NCBI GenBank assembly: GCA_963665705.1
Contig: OY762448.1
Coordinates: forward strand, 2,914,001 to 2,978,000
Length of the DNA stretch: 64,000 bases
DNA from: Saccharicrinis sp963665705
Lineage (GTDB): Bacteria > Bacteroidota > Bacteroidia > Bacteroidales > Marinilabiliaceae
Reading direction: 5' to 3'
The notes under the pieces were generated by a model. It worked only from the letters and a program-made list of their open reading frames with translations, did not search any database and was not told where the DNA came from. Both the position numbers and the translations under genes were made by a program. Of the stretch, positions 8,801-16,245 are shown one piece after another (position 1 is the stretch's first letter; every line of letters starts with the position of its first letter).

Positions 8801-9542
8801 TTTCAGCCTTTAAAGACAGTACTGATTCAATCTCCTTTGTTTCAAAATAATCTGGCTTATCATGTGATGCGGGAGCAAACTGAATCATTTTTGGTCCTTC
8901 AACAAATGCCACATTATCTTTATATGCAGATACCAGAAAATTTGGATTTTCTTCTGATGTACGCTTAATTAATTTAAAAAGAGAGCTTTCCTTTTCTTCT
9001 CCATCTATTATAAACGTACCATTAAATATCTTATGACGACAGTGCTCTGAATTTACTTGCGAAAATCCAAAAACTTCACTATCGGTAAGTTTTCTACCAA
9101 GTTTTTTTGCTAATCCACCTAAATAAGAAACTTCTTCATCGCTTAAAGCTAAACCTTCTGATTTATTATATGCAGCAACGTCTTCAATTTCAACAATTGG
9201 ATCAGGCTCTTTATCAATAGTGAAGATATCTTGTCCTAATCCTTTATATAAAACTTGAAGCATTGGATCATGCTCTGCAGTTTCATCTGCAACCACAAAA
9301 AACTCTTCAATACGAGAAATCCCTGTAAGACCCATATTTTGAGTAATTTCAACTGCATTGGTACTCCATGGAGTTATCATCTCTTTACGAGGACCAATAA
9401 AAAAGCCACCTAATTCCTGCTTGTCAGTTTTGGTGGCACCACTAAAAAGCCATTCAAGCTTTTTTATATCTTCAGCTGCAAATTCAGCATCGCAACCTAC
9501 TGCTAAAATCTGTTCTGATTTACCTTTAAAGAAAAGGACCAT
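5853..9542 (-). CDS. purL: Phosphoribosylformylglycinamidine synthase (PurL with fused glutaminase)
   Basis: This 1,229-residue enzyme carries out the fourth step of purine synthesis, converting FGAR, glutamine and ATP to FGAM. An N-terminal PurS-like region is followed by two AIRS-like halves; the first contains the hallmark SLKAETHNFPT and GAATGSGGEIRDR. The C-terminal class I glutaminase domain has its nucleophile Cys1076 in GVCNGCQ and ends with the His/Glu pair in PHLERAIFP. This is the long single-chain form found in proteobacteria and Bacteroidota rather than separate PurS, PurL and PurQ. The gene stands alone in this window. The ATG at 9542 gives the expected MVLFF start. Confidence 0.97.
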   Translation of the reverse strand: MVLFFKGKSEQILAVGCDAEFAAEDIKKLEWLFSGATKTDKQELGGFFIGPRKEMITPWSTNAVEITQNMGLTGISRIEEFFVVADETAEHDPMLQVLYKGLGQDIFTIDKEPDPIVEIEDVAAYNKSEGLALSDEEVSYLGGLAKKLGRKLTDSEVFGFSQVNSEHCRHKIFNGTFIIDGEEKESSLFKLIKRTSEENPNFLVSAYKDNVAFVEGPKMIQFAPASHDKPDYFETKEIESVLSLKAETHNFPTTVEPFNGAATGSGGEIRDRLGGGKASLPLAGTAVYMTSYSRSEEGRAWEQATEARPWLYQTPEQILIKASNGASDFGNKFGQPMICGSVLTFEHFENQKKFAFDKVIMMAGGIGFAKKSDAIKDTPSKGDKVVILGGDNYRIGMGGGAVSSVATGEFDNSIELNAVQRSNPEMQKRAMNAIRAMAESDDNPIVLIHDHGAGGHLNCLSELVEETGGTIHLDKLPVGDPTLSAKEIAGNESQERMGLVLEEKDIERLKNVADRERSPMYVVGETTGDMSFVFKDDKGNAPINWQLSDMFGNPPKTIMNDVTVEESFSPVTYDASKIEEYLKNVLQLEAVASKDWLTNKVDRSVTGKVAKQQCAGEVQIPLNNLGATALDYTGTSGLATSVGHAPAVAMIDPEAGSKIAIAESLTNLVWAPFTHGVKGISLSANWMWPCKNAGEDARLYKAVEAVSDFATDLGINIPTGKDSLSMTQKYKDGEVVYSPGTVIISAAAEVSDVKKIVEPVLVKDTASSIIYIDLSFDSHKLGGSSFAQVVNKLGAEAPTIADTDYFKTGIETIQALISQNLILAGHDISAGGMVTALLEMCFANKTFGINADLSSIAEEDIVKILFAENPGVLIQVKDVEKISAILDEKELGYQVIGSPVEERTLTIKKGELALSFDIDEMRDAWYKTSYLLDRKQSGADLAKQRFDNYKHQPLTFDFKSEFDGQLSTYGLSIDRKEKSGIKAAIIREKGVNGDREMAYSMYLAGFDVKDVHMTDLITGRETLEDVNFIVFVGGFSNSDVLGSAKGWAGAFLYNEKAKAALDAFYKRENTLSLGVCNGCQLMVELGLVYPDHDEKPVMLHNESHKFESNFINMNIADTNSVMLKSLAGSRLGVWIAHGEGKFSFPYAENQYSIAGKYSYDAYPANPNGSDFSTAAICSKDGRHLAMMPHLERAIFPWQWAYYPNDRMNDEVSPWIEAFVNARKWVEDKK

Positions 9543-10004
9543 GAATTTTCCTGTTTATGAGATTAATCTATTGAGCTGCAAAAATACAACAAACGAACCA
9601 ATTTATGCAATATGAAAACTAGTTTTTTAATTTATAGCAATCTATTTAAATTACAACATTTATATTCTTTAAAACAATAACCATATCATACTCCTGTAAA
9701 CAACCAATTATAACTACCGAAATCTGATTATTTCAGATTAATCATTAGTAGTAAAAATTCATACCTAATACTGAACAATTATTATTGACTGGAACATAGC
9801 AGTATATTATTTTATTAAATATAATATTTTCTGTAACTCTTTTTTATTTTATACCGTACAATGATCTTAATTCAATTATGGATAGTCGGATTTTAAACCA
9901 TATCAGTTATTAACTCTATTTTAAAGAGTTTTTGGAAATGAGAATTAAGAAATATATTTCCAATATAGTACACATAAAAATAGTCACCCCTCATATTACC
10001 ACAA
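9543..10004. other. AT-rich intergenic region upstream of purL
   Basis: No gene is recognisable here. It must contain the purL promoter (minus strand) and that of the small gene at 10005 (plus strand). Two small hairpins are visible: AATCTGA/TCAGATT at 9721-9739, and AACTCT/AGAGTT at 9912-9930 followed by T residues. Neither has a known role, and I see no purine riboswitch signature. Confidence 0.5.
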
Positions 10005-10511
10005 ATGCAGATTAAAAAATATATTCACTTAACTAAAAATATCAAATTCACACTTTTTTCGTTATGTATTTGGATCACTTCATATTACTCATGTTTTATA
10101 TTTAATTGTGATCTATTTGAAAAATTTACATCATTCATAACTCAATTAGAGAAATATGAAATCGATGAATTATTAATATACTCGTGTATTGTACTCACAG
10201 GAATTGTTATTGATATGATAGTTAGTTATAGAAATGCAAAGAACAGGCTGTATACCCAGCAACAAAAGTTATTAACCTTGCAAGCAACAATGGCAACAGT
10301 CCAAGATATTGTTGGGAATTCATTTAATGGCCTACAAGGTATTAAAGTTAAGATTGAGTTGGGCGAAACATTAACTACAGAAGACCTAAATACATTTGAT
10401 CAAATTATTTTTACTACTACGGACAAAATTGCAGAACTTAGAAGTATTGATACCGTAACCTTTAAAAATATCACAACTAAACATATTGGATTAAAATCAA
10501 ATTCAAATTGA
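10005..10511 (+). CDS. Membrane protein with cytoplasmic helical domain; function unknown
   Basis: The 168-residue product has two probable transmembrane helices (about 14-32 and 57-75) and then a soluble segment beginning YRNAKNRLYTQQQKLLTLQATMATVQDIVGNSF. That segment reads as a two-helix coiled coil spaced like a histidine kinase dimerisation region, but there is no phospho-accepting histidine in the expected place and no ATPase domain. Related stand-alone proteins may tune other sensors; this is inference. It converges on galT and shares its terminator. I do not recognise a named family. Confidence 0.6.
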   Translation: MQIKKYIHLTKNIKFTLFSLCIWITSYYSCFIFNCDLFEKFTSFITQLEKYEIDELLIYSCIVLTGIVIDMIVSYRNAKNRLYTQQQKLLTLQATMATVQDIVGNSFNGLQGIKVKIELGETLTTEDLNTFDQIIFTTTDKIAELRSIDTVTFKNITTKHIGLKSNSN

Positions 10512-10558
10512 TAAAACTATATATACCACTATACGATATAAATAATTCATCCTATAAA

Positions 10559-10588
10559 AAAAGGGTTACCTACCACAGTAACCCTTTT
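10559..10588. terminator. Bidirectional terminator between the 168-aa gene and galT
   Basis: Stem AAAAGGGTTAC (10559-10569) pairs perfectly with GTAACCCTTTT (10578-10588) around an 8-nt loop, with an A-run before and T residues within the 3' arm, so it suits both converging transcripts. Confidence 0.9.
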
Positions 10589-10605
10589 ACTTTAAAACCA
10601 AAAAA

Positions 10606-11655
10606 CTACCTGTACTTATAATGAACCTTTGATAGGTCACGAAGTCTTTGTGCACTTGTTTCTGCTGTTATATCACGTTGAGGATTTCCCAACATTTCAT
10701 ATCCAACCATAAACTTCTTAACAGTAGCTGAACGCAATAATGGTGGATAAAAATGCATATGTAAATGCCATTCTGGATGCTCTTCACCATCTGTAGGTGC
10801 CTGATGAATTCCAGCCGAATAAGGAAATGAAACCTCAAAAAGATTATCATACATCACTGTTAATTCCTTATATGCAGATGCAAATGCCATTTTTTCATCT
10901 TCCGTTAGTTCTGTCAAATTAGTTACATGACGTTTACTTACAATCATAGCCTCAAATGGCCAAACAGCCCAATAAGGAACTAATCCTACAAAATGATCAT
11001 TTTCAAATAATACTCTATCCTTCTTTTCTAACTCTGCATTAACATAGTCAGTCAATAAGCTTTTCCCATTTTTATTGTAGTAATCTAACATTTTCACCTG
11101 TTCTTTAGCAGGTTCATTTGGCACTGAACTTGAAGACCATATTTGACCATGAGGATGAGGATTACTACACCCCATTACACTTCCTTTATTTTCAAATATC
11201 TGCACATAATCTACAAAATCATTTTCGCCAATAATTTTATACTCCTGCGCCCATAAATCAACTACTTTTTTAATCTCAGAAACTTCCATCTCGGGAATTG
11301 TTAAATCATGTCGAGGTGAAAAGCAAATTACTTTACAAATACCACTTTCACTCTTAGCCTGAAACAGACCATCTTCTGATTGTACACCGCCTTCTGGAGT
11401 GTCTGTTAACAATGCAGAAAAATCATTAACAAAAACATATGGTTCTGTATATTTAGGATTTAAATGTCCACCAATTCGTTCATTTCCTGGACACAAATAA
11501 CACTTTGGGTCATATTCTGGCCTCTTCTCTTCTGAAATTTTCTCAACTTGGCCTTGCCATGGACGTTTAGCTCTATGTGGGGAAACCAAAACCCATTCAC
11601 CTGTTAATACATTCAGTCTTCGATGAGGATGATCCTCCATGTTAAATTTAGCCAT
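10606..11655 (-). CDS. galT: Galactose-1-phosphate uridylyltransferase
   Basis: This 349-residue Leloir pathway enzyme exchanges UMP between UDP-glucose and galactose-1-phosphate. The active-site motif HPH is at residues 167-169 in SNPHPHGQIW, the second His being the nucleophile. An N-terminal CxxC in CYLCPGN fits the zinc site, and the C-terminal HLHMHFYPP provides further conserved ligands. Length is normal for the family. No galK, galE or galM lies beside it. A tandem TACYAG operator is about 55 nt upstream of the start and recurs ahead of the adjoining gntR gene, so GntR control is likely. Confidence 0.96.
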   Translation of the reverse strand: MAKFNMEDHPHRRLNVLTGEWVLVSPHRAKRPWQGQVEKISEEKRPEYDPKCYLCPGNERIGGHLNPKYTEPYVFVNDFSALLTDTPEGGVQSEDGLFQAKSESGICKVICFSPRHDLTIPEMEVSEIKKVVDLWAQEYKIIGENDFVDYVQIFENKGSVMGCSNPHPHGQIWSSSSVPNEPAKEQVKMLDYYNKNGKSLLTDYVNAELEKKDRVLFENDHFVGLVPYWAVWPFEAMIVSKRHVTNLTELTEDEKMAFASAYKELTVMYDNLFEVSFPYSAGIHQAPTDGEEHPEWHLHMHFYPPLLRSATVKKFMVGYEMLGNPQRDITAETSAQRLRDLSKVHYKYR

Positions 11656-11709
11656 CTTATTCTCTTTTATATTAACTACTTAATTAAAATTCAGATTAAA
11701 TAACTACAA

Positions 11710-11726
11710 CTAGTAGGTACTGGTAG
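11710..11726 (-). promoter_or_regulatory. Candidate GntR operator upstream of galT
   Basis: The minus strand reads CTACCAGTACCTACTAG: two direct TACYAG half-sites spaced 10 bp apart, about one helical turn. The gntR copy differs at only 3 of 17 positions (CTACCAGTATCCACCAG), and a third version lies ahead of the hydrolase-like gene. It is about 55 nt upstream of the galT ATG, suited to overlapping the promoter. Confidence 0.65.
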
Positions 11727-11823
11727 GCAAATGTACATATTTTTTTAATTTTTCAAATAAAAAGCAGTTGAAAAATTAAAATTATTAAACGATAAACTAC
11801 TGTTAATTAAAATATGAAGTTAC

Positions 11824-12828
11824 TTATAAAGAATTACGTTTTGTAAATTTAGACGCATTTTTTACCTCACCAGATTTTTTATTTTCCACAAATTCAGCTA
11901 AAGTCTTTCCCATTAATTTAAAATCTGTAGAAATAGTGGAAACACCATTCGCGACTACTTCTTTAAGTGCTGAATCATTTATAGAAATAACACCTACATC
12001 TTTACCTATCTCAAGTTTTTTTTCCCAACATCTTTTAACAAGATTAATCAACATTCTATCATTAGGTAAAATATATACTTCTCCTTTTTTAATAGGTTTA
12101 TTCTTAATCTGATCATAAACACTATGCTTAAAACCAAACTCGGTACAAAAATTTACAAAACCAGTTAAAAATCCTCTTGGTTCTTTACCTCCAGGGTAGG
12201 CTAAAATAATTTTATTGTAATTCTTTAATAAATCCTTTGCAGAAAACAGTCCGTTATAAATATCCTCTTCAAAAGACTGATAAACTACAGGATAACCATC
12301 TAGTTCATTGATTTTTCTATCAATAATATAAACTTTATCTGAAGGAAGTAAATTGATTACTGAAGAAATATTTGAAAGATTTGCAGGCATAATAACATAT
12401 GCCGAATATTTTCCAACTCTCTCTTTAATCAATGAGGTAAATACATTAATATCAAAGTGATGAAAATATATATCCACCTGAGTATCCTCGGGTAAATTTT
12501 CAATAAAGGAATTATATAATTCTTCTTTAAATGTATTTAGTTCATCAAACAGCAATAATATTTTTGAAGAAACACTTATGTTATCACTTTCTACAAAATA
12601 TCCTTTCCCTGGAACAGCTCCTAAAATTCCTCTTGCCTTTAATTCATTAAATGCTAACATTACAGTATCTCTCGAAAGGTTATACTCATTAGCAATTTCA
12701 TTAATGGAAGGAACCTTATCCCCTTTTGTTATTATACCCTCTGAAATTGCATTTATAACAGATTGTATAATTTGCCTATATTTTGCTTGAGAATGCTCTG
12801 ATGTAATTTTAATTATCTTTTTAACCAT
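11824..12828 (-). CDS. GntR-type repressor with LacI-like sugar-binding domain
   Basis: About 334 residues. Residues 16-80 form the GntR winged helix (KVPSINEIANEYNLSRDTV, then GYFV at the wing). The rest is a periplasmic-binding-protein-like effector domain, as in the Bacteroidota FucR/AraR-type regulators, so it probably senses a sugar or sugar phosphate. The open frame extends to a GTG at 12849, but that codon lies inside the tandem operator; the ATG at 12828 (MVKKIIKI) is the better start. Placement between galT and a hydrolase-like gene, and operators ahead of all three, point to autoregulation and control of galT. The effector is unknown. Confidence 0.85.
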   Translation of the reverse strand: MVKKIIKITSEHSQAKYRQIIQSVINAISEGIITKGDKVPSINEIANEYNLSRDTVMLAFNELKARGILGAVPGKGYFVESDNISVSSKILLLFDELNTFKEELYNSFIENLPEDTQVDIYFHHFDINVFTSLIKERVGKYSAYVIMPANLSNISSVINLLPSDKVYIIDRKINELDGYPVVYQSFEEDIYNGLFSAKDLLKNYNKIILAYPGGKEPRGFLTGFVNFCTEFGFKHSVYDQIKNKPIKKGEVYILPNDRMLINLVKRCWEKKLEIGKDVGVISINDSALKEVVANGVSTISTDFKLMGKTLAEFVENKKSGEVKNASKFTKRNSL

Positions 12829-12835
12829 ATTTTTC

Positions 12836-12852
12836 CTACCAGTATCCACCAG
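12836..12852. promoter_or_regulatory. Candidate GntR operator overlapping its own gene start
   Basis: The sequence CTACCAGTATCCACCAG carries two direct NACCAG half-sites 10 bp apart and closely matches the galT site. It ends 8 nt before the gntR ATG, so bound protein would block transcription or early elongation: a classic autorepression position. Confidence 0.65.
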
Positions 12853-12952
12853 TATGCAAAAATATATAATATTATTTAATTGTAGGTATTTTGTAAGACA
12901 TCTAAAACTAAAATATACTTAAAACAACACATAATACTTTAAATATTGCCTT

Positions 12953-14293
12953 TTAATACATTTTTGCAGTTCTAAAAACAAATTCTCCATCAGAAGGACG
13001 AGGATAGAATGTTTCTCCATTATAAACCATTTTTCCTTTTACAAAAACAAAATCCACTCTTCCTTGCAATTTTACATTTTGTTTAGATGAATTAGAAGAG
13101 TTAGGCATAGAACAATATAAGTTTCTATTAAAAGTAGGATTCCATACTACTACATCTGCATCAGCACCAGGACTTAACAATCCTTTTTGTGGCCACAGTC
13201 CCATTAATTTAGAAGGTCTTGTAGAAACAATATCTACTAAATCTAACATTGAGATATTTTTTTGCGTTACCCCTACTGTATACAAAAGACTTAAATAATT
13301 TCTAATATAAAAATAAGCATCTGGTCTGTTATAAACTAACTCTTCTTGTGTATCCTCTTCAATTGTTAAATTATATAACGGTGGGTTTATTAAAAATTTA
13401 TCATTTGTAACTAAACTCCATACCTCATCTTCAAATATTGGATGCAAACTATATTCACTTGCAATGCCTGTTAATATTTCATGCTCGTTATATTTAATAT
13501 GAGAATAATTACCTAAATTAAACCACAATCGTAAACTTGAATAAAAATCACCCCCACGCTCTATTCCATCCTGAATAAGTTCTAATTCTTCTTTAAACTT
13601 TACATTTAAAAACAGTAGTGGACATTTATATTTAATACCTAAATCTATTAAAATCGATAACAACCTAAAATGATGTTCTAAAATGATGGGATCACTTAAT
13701 GAAATATTATCCAAATCACTCTTACAATTTTCACGTAAATTTAAATCACAAATTATTACAAGATTATGTAATGATGCCTTCTTAAATATCCCATCAAATA
13801 CATTAACATTCTCATTATGAAGCAACGAAATATTAACCAATAAAGTAGAAACTCCTTCATGAACATAACTATAATCGAATGCATCTGCAGAACTTTTCTT
13901 TATTTCTGCAAAGGTTAGATGAAAACTAAAATCAATTAAACTATTTTTTGATTTCTCTTTAGCCTTGTAAATATTATAAATATAATTTTTCTGATAGCAA
14001 TCCTGAATGGTATCAATCATGGTTGTTGTACCATTAAATATTTGAGCTTGATTTAACTTTTTTAGTTCTGATGTTCGAAGATTATCTTTTACTAAATCTA
14101 AAAAATGCCTGTTTATATCTATTGCTCCAGGCATAATGTATTTTCCTGTGGCATCAATAACCGGAGTTTCACTTGTTGGCCTTTCTATATCAATGCCCAT
14201 CTGAAGTATTTTACTACCTCCTACTAAGATATCTTCAGTAATAACAGTAGAACCTTTTACAACAAATCCATTTTTAATTAATAAATAATTCAT
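12953..14293 (-). CDS. Dihydropyrimidinase/dihydroorotase-like protein lacking metal ligands
   Basis: About 446 residues with amidohydrolase-superfamily layout: N-terminal beta segment (LLIKNGFVV...VIDATGKYIMPGAID), a central barrel, the NPPL strand, and the C-terminal STRPSKLMGLWPQKG...GADADVVVW stretch typical of D-hydantoinase/DHOase relatives. The metal sites are degenerate: the usual HxH after PGxID is N61-R-H63, the carboxylated lysine region reads VSTLLVNIS, and the later histidines are replaced (ICDLNL, LFLNVKF). It is therefore probably not a zinc hydrolase and may be structural or regulatory, like the CRMP proteins. A TTG at 14299 is possible, but the ATG at 14293 (MNYLLIKNG) fits better. 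Confidence 0.75.
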   Translation of the reverse strand: MNYLLIKNGFVVKGSTVITEDILVGGSKILQMGIDIERPTSETPVIDATGKYIMPGAIDINRHFLDLVKDNLRTSELKKLNQAQIFNGTTTMIDTIQDCYQKNYIYNIYKAKEKSKNSLIDFSFHLTFAEIKKSSADAFDYSYVHEGVSTLLVNISLLHNENVNVFDGIFKKASLHNLVIICDLNLRENCKSDLDNISLSDPIILEHHFRLLSILIDLGIKYKCPLLFLNVKFKEELELIQDGIERGGDFYSSLRLWFNLGNYSHIKYNEHEILTGIASEYSLHPIFEDEVWSLVTNDKFLINPPLYNLTIEEDTQEELVYNRPDAYFYIRNYLSLLYTVGVTQKNISMLDLVDIVSTRPSKLMGLWPQKGLLSPGADADVVVWNPTFNRNLYCSMPNSSNSSKQNVKLQGRVDFVFVKGKMVYNGETFYPRPSDGEFVFRTAKMY

Positions 14294-14303
14294 CACCAAT
14301 TTT

Positions 14304-14319
14304 TACTAGAAAATACCAG
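14304..14319. promoter_or_regulatory. Third tandem TACYAG operator, between the hydrolase-like gene and EamA gene
   Basis: TACTAG, four A residues, then TACCAG: the same 10-bp half-site spacing as the galT and gntR sites, but with a different spacer. It lies 11 nt upstream of the hydrolase-like ATG and in the divergent region shared with the transporter gene, so both could respond to the GntR protein. Confidence 0.5.
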
Positions 14320-14455
14320 TTTATAATAAAACGTATAAAAACTCAACAGAAATATTCTACACTAAGAACAAATGCATCTCTTTTAAATTTAAGCTATTAA
14401 AGAGACTTTTCAAAACATTTAACTAAATACTTAACACAATCAAAACCATTTATTC

Positions 14456-14463
14456 TATTTTTG
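14456..14463 (+). promoter_or_regulatory. Possible Bacteroidota -7 promoter element for the EamA gene
   Basis: TATTTTTG matches the Bacteroidota -7 consensus TAnnTTTG, 28 nt before the ATG at 14491. No clear TTTG -33 element stands at the ideal spacing, so confidence is limited. Confidence 0.35.
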
Positions 14464-14490
14464 CACCTTCATTTTTAATAATCTGTTTTT

Positions 14491-15387
14491 ATGTGGTGGC
14501 TACTCGCTATAACTTCAGCTCTCTTTCTTGGAATTTATGATGTTGTTAAAAAAGTATCGGTTAATAATAATGCTGTTTTACCAGTGTTACTATTTAGCTC
14601 CATTAGTGGAGCCATATTATTTATTCCATTATTAGTATTATCACAACAAGGAATTATACCAGAAGATCATACTTTATTTGTTCCACCCATAACATTACTT
14701 GAACATGCCAAACTATTTTTAAAGGCAATGATTGTAGTAACATCCTGGATATTTTCATTTTTCGCATTAAAATATCTTCCCCTTACTATAGTTAGTCCAA
14801 TCAGAGCCACCGGACCACTTTGGACATTAGTAGGAGCAATATTTATATTTAATGAAAGGCTTACTCCATATCAATGGGTTGGCATAGTGATAACTTTAAC
14901 TTTTTTCTATTTATTTTCTACTGCTGGAAAAACTGAAGGTATTTCTTTTAGAAATAATAAATGGATCTGGTTTATCATACTAGGAACTATATTTGGTGCT
15001 ATTAGTGGCCTTTATGATAAATATTTACTAAGACAAATAAATAAAATGGCGGTACAATGCTATTTTACATTTTATCAGGTTGTATTATTTATTCCATTAG
15101 TTATGACTTTATGGTGGCCCAAAAGAAAAAAGACTTCTTCTTTTAAATGGAGATGGAGTATACCATTGATTGGAATCTTTTTATTGATTGCTGATTTTTT
15201 CTATTTCTATGCATTAGAAAATCCAGAGAGTATGATATCCATTGTTTCTGCGTTAAGGCGCGGAAGTGTAATTATAGCATTTGGTTTTGGAGCCTATCTT
15301 TTTAAGGAAAAAAATATTAAAACAAAAAGTTTCTATTTAGGAGGAATTTTAATTGGTATAGCCTTTTTAATATTTGGAACGAAATAG
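14491..15387 (+). CDS. EamA/DMT-superfamily membrane transporter
   Basis: This 298-residue protein has ten predicted transmembrane helices in two repeated five-helix halves, the EamA fold of the drug/metabolite transporter superfamily. Helix-end motifs such as LPLTIVSPIRATGPLWTLVGA and FNERLTPYQWVGIVIT in the first half, and FKEKNIKTKSFYLGGILIGIAF in the second, show the internal repeat. Family members move amino acids, sugars or nucleosides and the substrate cannot be read from sequence. It diverges from the hydrolase-like gene across a GntR-type operator, which hints at a sugar-related solute. Confidence 0.85.
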   Translation: MWWLLAITSALFLGIYDVVKKVSVNNNAVLPVLLFSSISGAILFIPLLVLSQQGIIPEDHTLFVPPITLLEHAKLFLKAMIVVTSWIFSFFALKYLPLTIVSPIRATGPLWTLVGAIFIFNERLTPYQWVGIVITLTFFYLFSTAGKTEGISFRNNKWIWFIILGTIFGAISGLYDKYLLRQINKMAVQCYFTFYQVVLFIPLVMTLWWPKRKKTSSFKWRWSIPLIGIFLLIADFFYFYALENPESMISIVSALRRGSVIIAFGFGAYLFKEKNIKTKSFYLGGILIGIAFLIFGTK

Positions 15388-15518
15388 ATAACACTATATA
15401 TATATGTTATTCTCAATCCTTATGAGAATTTATATTTCCAATAAATAGTTTGTTATTTAAGTTATTTATATTAACATGGTTATATTGTATTACCTATAGT
15501 AAATTCAATTTATAGTAC

Positions 15519-16067
15519 ATGAAGAAAACAGACTTATCAAAATACGATAACAGCTGGTATAATCCAGGTGGATTTGTAAAAAGAACAATATGGTACTATA
15601 TCAATATTTTATTTTTCATCAATCCTCTTAATCCATCTTCTTTTATAAAGAAAATATTACTTAAAATATTTGGAGCTTCAATAGGAAAAGGAGTTGTAAT
15701 TAAACCCGGAGTTAATATTAAATACCCTTGGAAACTTAAAATTGATGATAATACATGGATCGGAGAAAACGTTTGGATTGACAACCTGGAAGATGTGATT
15801 ATAGGTAAAAACTGTTGCATCTCGCAAGGAGCCTTACTATTATGTGGAAATCATAATTATAAGAAAAGCACTTTCGATTTAATAGTAGGTCCAATTCAAT
15901 TAGAAGATGGCGTTTGGATTGGAGCTCAATCTACGGTTACTTTAAACTCAATCTGCAAATCCCATTCTGTTTTAGCAGCAAACTCTACTTTTTCAGGAAT
16001 AATGGAAATATATTCTATTTATCAAGGTAATCCGGCTACTAAAATTAGAAATAGAAATATTGATTAA
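15519..16067 (+). CDS. WcaF-like hexapeptide-repeat acetyltransferase
   Basis: This 182-residue acyltransferase has a left-handed beta-helix: repeated (V/I/L)-G-x4 turns run from about residue 53 (IGKGVVIKPG) to 150. The N-terminal extension KYDNSWYNPGG...RTIWYYINILFF is characteristic of the WcaF subgroup that acetylates colanic-acid-type polysaccharides and related glycans using acetyl-CoA. A conserved catalytic His lies in CGNHNY. No glycosyltransferase cluster adjoins it, so the acceptor is unknown. It follows the transporter by 131 nt and is probably transcribed separately. Confidence 0.87.
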   Translation: MKKTDLSKYDNSWYNPGGFVKRTIWYYINILFFINPLNPSSFIKKILLKIFGASIGKGVVIKPGVNIKYPWKLKIDDNTWIGENVWIDNLEDVIIGKNCCISQGALLLCGNHNYKKSTFDLIVGPIQLEDGVWIGAQSTVTLNSICKSHSVLAANSTFSGIMEIYSIYQGNPATKIRNRNID

Positions 16068-16121
16068 CAATAGATACTATTCTGCGTTTATATATTCTGA
16101 ATAAAAATCTTATTAAATAAA

Positions 16122-16154
16122 AAAGTCGCTATAAAACGTTTATACAGCGACTTT
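16122..16154. terminator. Terminator-like hairpin between the acetyltransferase and sulfatase-fold genes
   Basis: Arms AAAGTCGCT (16122-16130) and AGCGACTTT (16146-16154) pair perfectly around a 15-nt loop that can pair further. It sits between two converging genes. The T-run is short on the plus strand, while the leading A-run gives a better one on the minus strand. Confidence 0.75.
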
Positions 16155-16245
16155 CAATCTTTAACCAAACCTAACCCTAAACTATGAGTTAATACAAAAA
16201 TACAAATATTTATATACTTTACGAGTTTTATAGTAAAATATTTTT

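Noticed and set aside
12829..12849. GTG start for the GntR regulator
   Set aside because: The codon lies within the tandem operator; the ATG at 12828 begins a typical GntR N-terminus.
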